18,616 bases of DNA, from positions 1 through 18,616 of the forward strand of contig JAYVTS010000251.1 of assembly GCA_043788645.1 (NCBI GenBank), in the 5' to 3' direction. How positions within the stretch are numbered: the first letter of the stretch is position 1; each line of letters starts with the position of its first letter. The position numbers and the translations under genes were made by a program. The stretch comes from CANIZL01 sp043788645. GTDB lineage: Bacteria; Verrucomicrobiota; Verrucomicrobiia; Limisphaerales; UBA9464. Below the pieces are notes generated by a model. That model was not told the DNA's origin. It saw only the letters and a program-made list of their open reading frames with translations, and did not search any database. Shown here one piece after another: positions 15,842 to 18,616 of this stretch.

Positions 15842-16852
15842 TCATCGGCCCGTCTTTCGCAACCAGAGCTTGCCTCGCTCACAGTCAATGACCGCCGAGT
15901 GCTTTTGCAGAAAATCAAATCCGAGCATGCCACTGAAGGGCAGCCGACCCACTCCAAGGTCGGGTGAACCTGTCCCCTCATTCGTCGCGCTCCAAGCCTC
16001 AATATTCCCAATCAATAGTGGAGTCTCCGTCGCCAGATAGGAGCCGACCCTAAAATCTTTGGCGGTCATTCGTTGGGCCTTTGTCTCTCGGCTTTCCACT
16101 CCGGTCAATTTGACGCTGAAACCCCATCGTTTTTGAAGCCCCAGATTTTTAGAAACGCGCTCGTCCAAAAGCGTCGTTACGGCCCCGGTATCCACCAACA
16201 GCTTTAGATTCGTCCCCCCAATTTGCACCGGCACCACCCAGACATTCATCGGCAATGCTTCCAGCTCCACACCGGTGAACCCAACTCGACGCAATCGCTC
16301 ATCGAATTGGACCAAGTCACCGTGGGCAATCCGTTGCGCTTTGAATAGGATTTGGTTTTCACCGCACAAAATAATGGCGCCGTTTCTTGCGAGAAAATCC
16401 TCTCCTAAAACGCCTTGTTCAAGGGCGATTTGTTTTTCGTGGCCCTGGCGGAGATCGCGAATCTGAGCCGGGATATTGAAATACTCGGCTCGGTTCAACG
16501 TGAACCGCCGAATCATGGACCAATTCGTTCCCGGCAATGCTCCGAACCTAGAACTACGGAAACCTCCATTTACCCGCGGGAGCGGCTCCAAATGTCCGGC
16601 CACGGATCGATCAACCGTTGTAAAAGTGAAACCCGTATCAACCATCATATAAACCGGACTGCGATTGACGCTCCCCAAAATCATGGGGGCAGAAAAATCA
16701 GACTCTAAAGGCAACGAGTAGTAACCCATCTGGATCAACGCCTTGGCTAAAGGGAGAGGCGTGGATTCAAGGCGAGCCCCGAGCCCGGGACCGCCGCCGA
16801 AAAACAACCCAAGGATGAAACCCAATCCCCAACGATTCCAAGTTTTACTCAT
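15842..16852 (-). CDS. Retropepsin-like aspartic protease with two tandem DTG domains
   Basis: 336 residues from ATG 16852; ATG 16879 adds nine residues and is also open. The shorter start puts an ordinary signal peptide or membrane anchor at the front (WGLGFILGLFFGGGPG), so the enzyme should act outside the cytoplasm. Two homologous clan-AA halves follow. Half one has VDTGFTFTTVD (DTG at 72-74) and GVLGEDFL (147-154). Half two has LVDTGAVTTLLD (DTG at 221-223) and GMLGFDFL (308-315). Retroviral proteases need two chains to bring two DTG loops together; here both are in one chain, as in pepsin, which suggests an internal pseudodimer. Alternatively each half pairs with a second chain. Substrate unknown. 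Possible small ORFs sit 45 bp upstream and 1 bp downstream. Confidence 0.88.
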   Translation of the reverse strand: MSKTWNRWGLGFILGLFFGGGPGLGARLESTPLPLAKALIQMGYYSLPLESDFSAPMILGSVNRSPVYMMVDTGFTFTTVDRSVAGHLEPLPRVNGGFRSSRFGALPGTNWSMIRRFTLNRAEYFNIPAQIRDLRQGHEKQIALEQGVLGEDFLARNGAIILCGENQILFKAQRIAHGDLVQFDERLRRVGFTGVELEALPMNVWVVPVQIGGTNLKLLVDTGAVTTLLDERVSKNLGLQKRWGFSVKLTGVESRETKAQRMTAKDFRVGSYLATETPLLIGNIEAWSATNEGTGSPDLGVGRLPFSGMLGFDFLQKHSAVIDCERGKLWLRKTGR

Positions 16853-16897
16853 TACGCCAGGTGTACGGATTCCGCTCATCTTGAACGCAAATTGGTT

Positions 16898-17083
16898 TTA
16901 GGGCGTGCGAGTAGGCTTCTTTTTTAGAGTCACCTGGTTCCGCTCAGAAGAGTCCAACGTGCGGACCTTCCAATGGAGATACTGAGTCGACTCTTGCGAC
17001 TGCGGTGCACGGGACCCAAACCCGATTTCGTTCCAATCGAACGGTCCTTGATTCTGCCCTTCCAGCGCGAGATAGATTTTCAT
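16898..17083 (-). CDS. Possible small protein upstream of the aspartic protease (GYF_2-like start)
   Basis: 61 residues from ATG 17083 (ATG 17101 is in frame too). The translation starts MKIYLALEGQNQGPFDW, which resembles the first strand and GPF turn of GYF_2 (DUF4339) domains, but the rest, with YLHWKVRTLDSSE, does not continue that fold. It ends 45 bp before the preferred protease start and 18 bp before the alternative one, on the same strand. Composition and codon use look coding, unlike the overlapping frames. It could be a real small gene or the last exon-like remnant of a decayed one, because the DNA upstream holds only broken frames. Confidence 0.3.
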   Translation of the reverse strand: MKIYLALEGQNQGPFDWNEIGFGSRAPQSQESTQYLHWKVRTLDSSERNQVTLKKKPTRTP

Positions 17084-17101
17084 GTCGGGAATCCGGGTCA
17101 T

Positions 17102-17569
17102 TCCTCAAGGTTTGATACAAAACGGTATCGGGCAAGGAAACCCGATCAAGGTTTGGATGCAGCATCGGATCCCGGCGATGAATTGGTGGCTACGTGGAGT
17201 TCTCGAGGCGGTCCCCCCCCATGCAAAGCGCAAGAACGGAATCCTTTCAAACCTCAAAACCGAGCGGAAGGAGCCGTGAGCCTTGCTCAAACGCACCGCC
17301 GGTGTCGTTTGTCGTCTTCTCGCCGCCTGATCCTTACCCACAAAAACGCATTCTGGAGCTTTGCCAACAGAGGGTTAGTCCAACTCCACCCTAGGTCAGA
17401 GTCCGGAGACTACAGACCTAGAGGGCAGCCAAGCACATCCGCTTCGTTACCCCTGGGTCAGTGGCCGTGGCAGCATCATCACCCACTCGGGCCTTCCCGG
17501 CGCAATCCGCAGCCTCTCCTGCGATCTGACCAGCGAAACATCTTGATAGCTATCTTTGGTTCCGATTTG
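17102..17569. other. Stretch without a convincing gene
   Basis: About 470 bp. Every frame gives Arg/Pro-rich or short translations. A 251-codon plus-strand frame (16973-17728) runs antisense into the VPDAG gene and is judged a shadow. Visible items are an eight-C run (17213-17220), a 10-bp palindrome GATAGCTATC (17545-17554), and two hairpins at 17391-17421 and 17558-17582. It may be decayed sequence. Confidence 0.5.
17391..17421. repeat. Two-step perfect inverted repeat
   Basis: CTAGGTC (17391-17397) pairs with GACCTAG (17415-17421). Inside, AGTC (17400-17403) pairs with GACT (17408-17411) around a CGGA loop. No T-tract follows in either direction, so it does not look like a terminator. Confidence 0.5.
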
Positions 17570-18118
17570 TTATCGGGAACCGAAGCGGCGACGGAAGCAA
17601 CTGAGCAAAGTAAAACCTCCACCCAACATCAACACGGTTGCACCGGCATCTGGAACTGGGTGTGCTGTTGGCGAGTGGGCAGTGAGAACTCGGACATAGT
17701 CACCCGGACTGCTAGCGGTCCAGTCTAAGTCCAAGCGATTCGGCAGAGTCCCGTCAATCGTGGCAGAATCACCGGGTTCAAGCCCACGCGCCGACGGATT
17801 CAAATAGTTCACTCCGGTATTCGCCAAGTAGTCACTGGCGGACAAACGTCCGGTGCTGGTAATGACCGCCAAAATCTTGGCATCAAAATCAACGGAGCCC
17901 GTCTGTGAACGGGGATTCTTCGGGTCAAAAAAGACGTAGTGACTCGCCACCTCTGTTCCGACTGGCAGCGCTCCGGCACCGCCCCCAGCCAATTCGTCCA
18001 CGCTTAAAGGCGTCTCAACAACAAAGACATTCTGATCCTCATCAAACCCATAGAGACCTGTGTCATTCTGGAAAGTGTCATTACCCACGCTGTTCGGTGC
18101 ACCAAACGGATTCCCCAA
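17570..18118 (-). CDS. VPDAG-CTERM sorting-domain protein, apparently missing its signal peptide
   Basis: 182 residues from TTG 18118, the only usual start codon in frame. The C-terminus VPDAGATVLMLGGG, then a short hydrophobic run and CFRRRFGSR, is a VPDSG/PEP-type exosortase signal of the kind frequent in Verrucomicrobia. The body (NDTFQNDTGLYGFDEDQNV, VASHYVFFDPKN, VITSTGRLSASDYL, GVNYLNP) matches a secreted family that I recall, by memory only. Upstream of the TTG the same frame stays open and family-like (ATPPTGLFFKLTPP) to a TGA at 18191-18193, and no frame before that encodes a signal peptide. Exosortase substrates need one, so the 5' end is probably truncated or mutated and the gene may be a pseudogene. 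The stop lies within a GGTTCC-type hairpin (17558-17582). Confidence 0.7.
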   Translation of the reverse strand: MGNPFGAPNSVGNDTFQNDTGLYGFDEDQNVFVVETPLSVDELAGGGAGALPVGTEVASHYVFFDPKNPRSQTGSVDFDAKILAVITSTGRLSASDYLANTGVNYLNPSARGLEPGDSATIDGTLPNRLDLDWTASSPGDYVRVLTAHSPTAHPVPDAGATVLMLGGGFTLLSCFRRRFGSR

Positions 18119-18190
18119 TGGAGGGGTCAGCTTAAAAAATAGGCCAGTAGGCGGGGTCGCGACCGCGCCGCCAATAATCGTCGCATATGA

Positions 18191-18616
18191 TCAGTGTCGC
18201 AGCTTGGCGGCGGACCACGGATGGATCGCGGCGACCCTCCGCTGCGACGTGGTTAGGAATAGGTGCGAATGATTTATTCAAACCGCGCACCGACATCCGT
18301 GAGAACTCTTCGGTCGATCCCGTCCTATTCAATCAGCCTGTCAGTTTTAATGTCGTTGGAAAGCGCCTGTCCCAATGAGAACTAAAGAATCAACGAAAGG
18401 ACCTAATGCGCGGCGGCGAAAGGGATTAGTCGGTCGCGAGGGCGATTACGCCACGCTTTTAACCCGTCTTCGACAGTCTTTTGATATCGTTTGATTAGAA
18501 TCGGGGATTTCATTGGCATTTGTGAGCGTAGCGTTTTTTAGAATTTAGAATGTAGTGCCAACAAAATGTGGTTATATTTATATATATTTCATATTTACGC
18601 CTGTTTTCAATTGCTT
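18191..18616. other. Gene-free end of window, AT-rich at the edge
   Basis: About 425 bp. A 39-codon plus-strand ORF (18375-18494) is the only frame of note and has no supporting signal. From about 18530 the base composition turns strongly AT-rich, with TATATTTATATATATTT near 18573-18589. This suits a promoter region for a gene beyond the window. Nothing else is recognised. Confidence 0.45.

Noticed and set aside
17213..17220. Run of eight C residues as a possible frameshift site
   Set aside because: Shifting frame across it joins no recognisable protein parts on either strand.
16973..17728. Plus-strand ORF of 251 codons
   Set aside because: Low-complexity Ser/Arg/Pro-rich translation with no ribosome binding site; it runs antisense into the secure VPDAG-CTERM frame.
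18375..18494. 39-codon plus-strand ORF near the window end
   Set aside because: It has a clean start and stop, but nothing else supports coding and chance is sufficient.
1..18616. CRISPR arrays, transposases, integrases, tRNA or attachment sites
   Set aside because: No regularly spaced direct repeats, no such protein families and no tRNA-like cloverleaf were seen when reading both strands.

Overview
The window looks like chromosomal DNA of a verrucomicrobial bacterium, probably of the Pedosphaera/Limisphaera type. This is inferred from several large secreted proteins with the W...P...RFYR-type terminal modules common in that phylum, from two exosortase-type C-terminal sorting signals (PEP and VPDAG), and from the near absence of Shine-Dalgarno sequences. 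No tRNA, rRNA, CRISPR array, transposase or integrase is visible.

Layout. Positions 2-1075 (+) are the 3' end of a large secreted protein, closed by a strong hairpin. Then comes a secreted FGE/SUMF1-fold protein that lacks the catalytic cysteines (1148-2161 +). It converges on a short RNB/S1 exoribonuclease (2199-3674 -). Upstream of that, on the same strand, lies a 1013-residue secreted protein with a clear internal duplication (3825-6866 -). After a 550-bp non-coding stretch come rplU and rpmA (ribosomal proteins L21 and L27), a textbook terminator, and obgE with an unusual acidic insertion in its glycine-rich domain. obgE converges, with 6 bp to spare, on a two-gene secreted-protein unit: a PEP-CTERM protein followed by a protein with calcium-binding-type repeats.

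The accessory part begins at 11550. It holds a 916-residue TIR-NTPase(STAND/NB-ARC-like)-TPR protein, which is the best candidate for an immune system in the window. A divergent intergenic region rich in perfect inverted repeats follows, then a DapA-superfamily aldolase that lacks the DHDPS substrate arginine, with a tiny ATGA-coupled ORF behind it. Next is a double-domain retropepsin-like aspartic protease with two DTG motifs and possible small ORFs on both sides. Last is a VPDAG-CTERM protein that appears to have lost its signal peptide. The final 430 bp are non-coding and become AT-rich.

The housekeeping part (L21, L27, Obg) serves ribosome assembly. The secreted proteins probably act at the cell envelope, and those with sorting tags would need an exosortase encoded elsewhere. 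The TIR-STAND protein appears to work as a single-gene system. All assignments come from reading motifs by eye; no database search was done.
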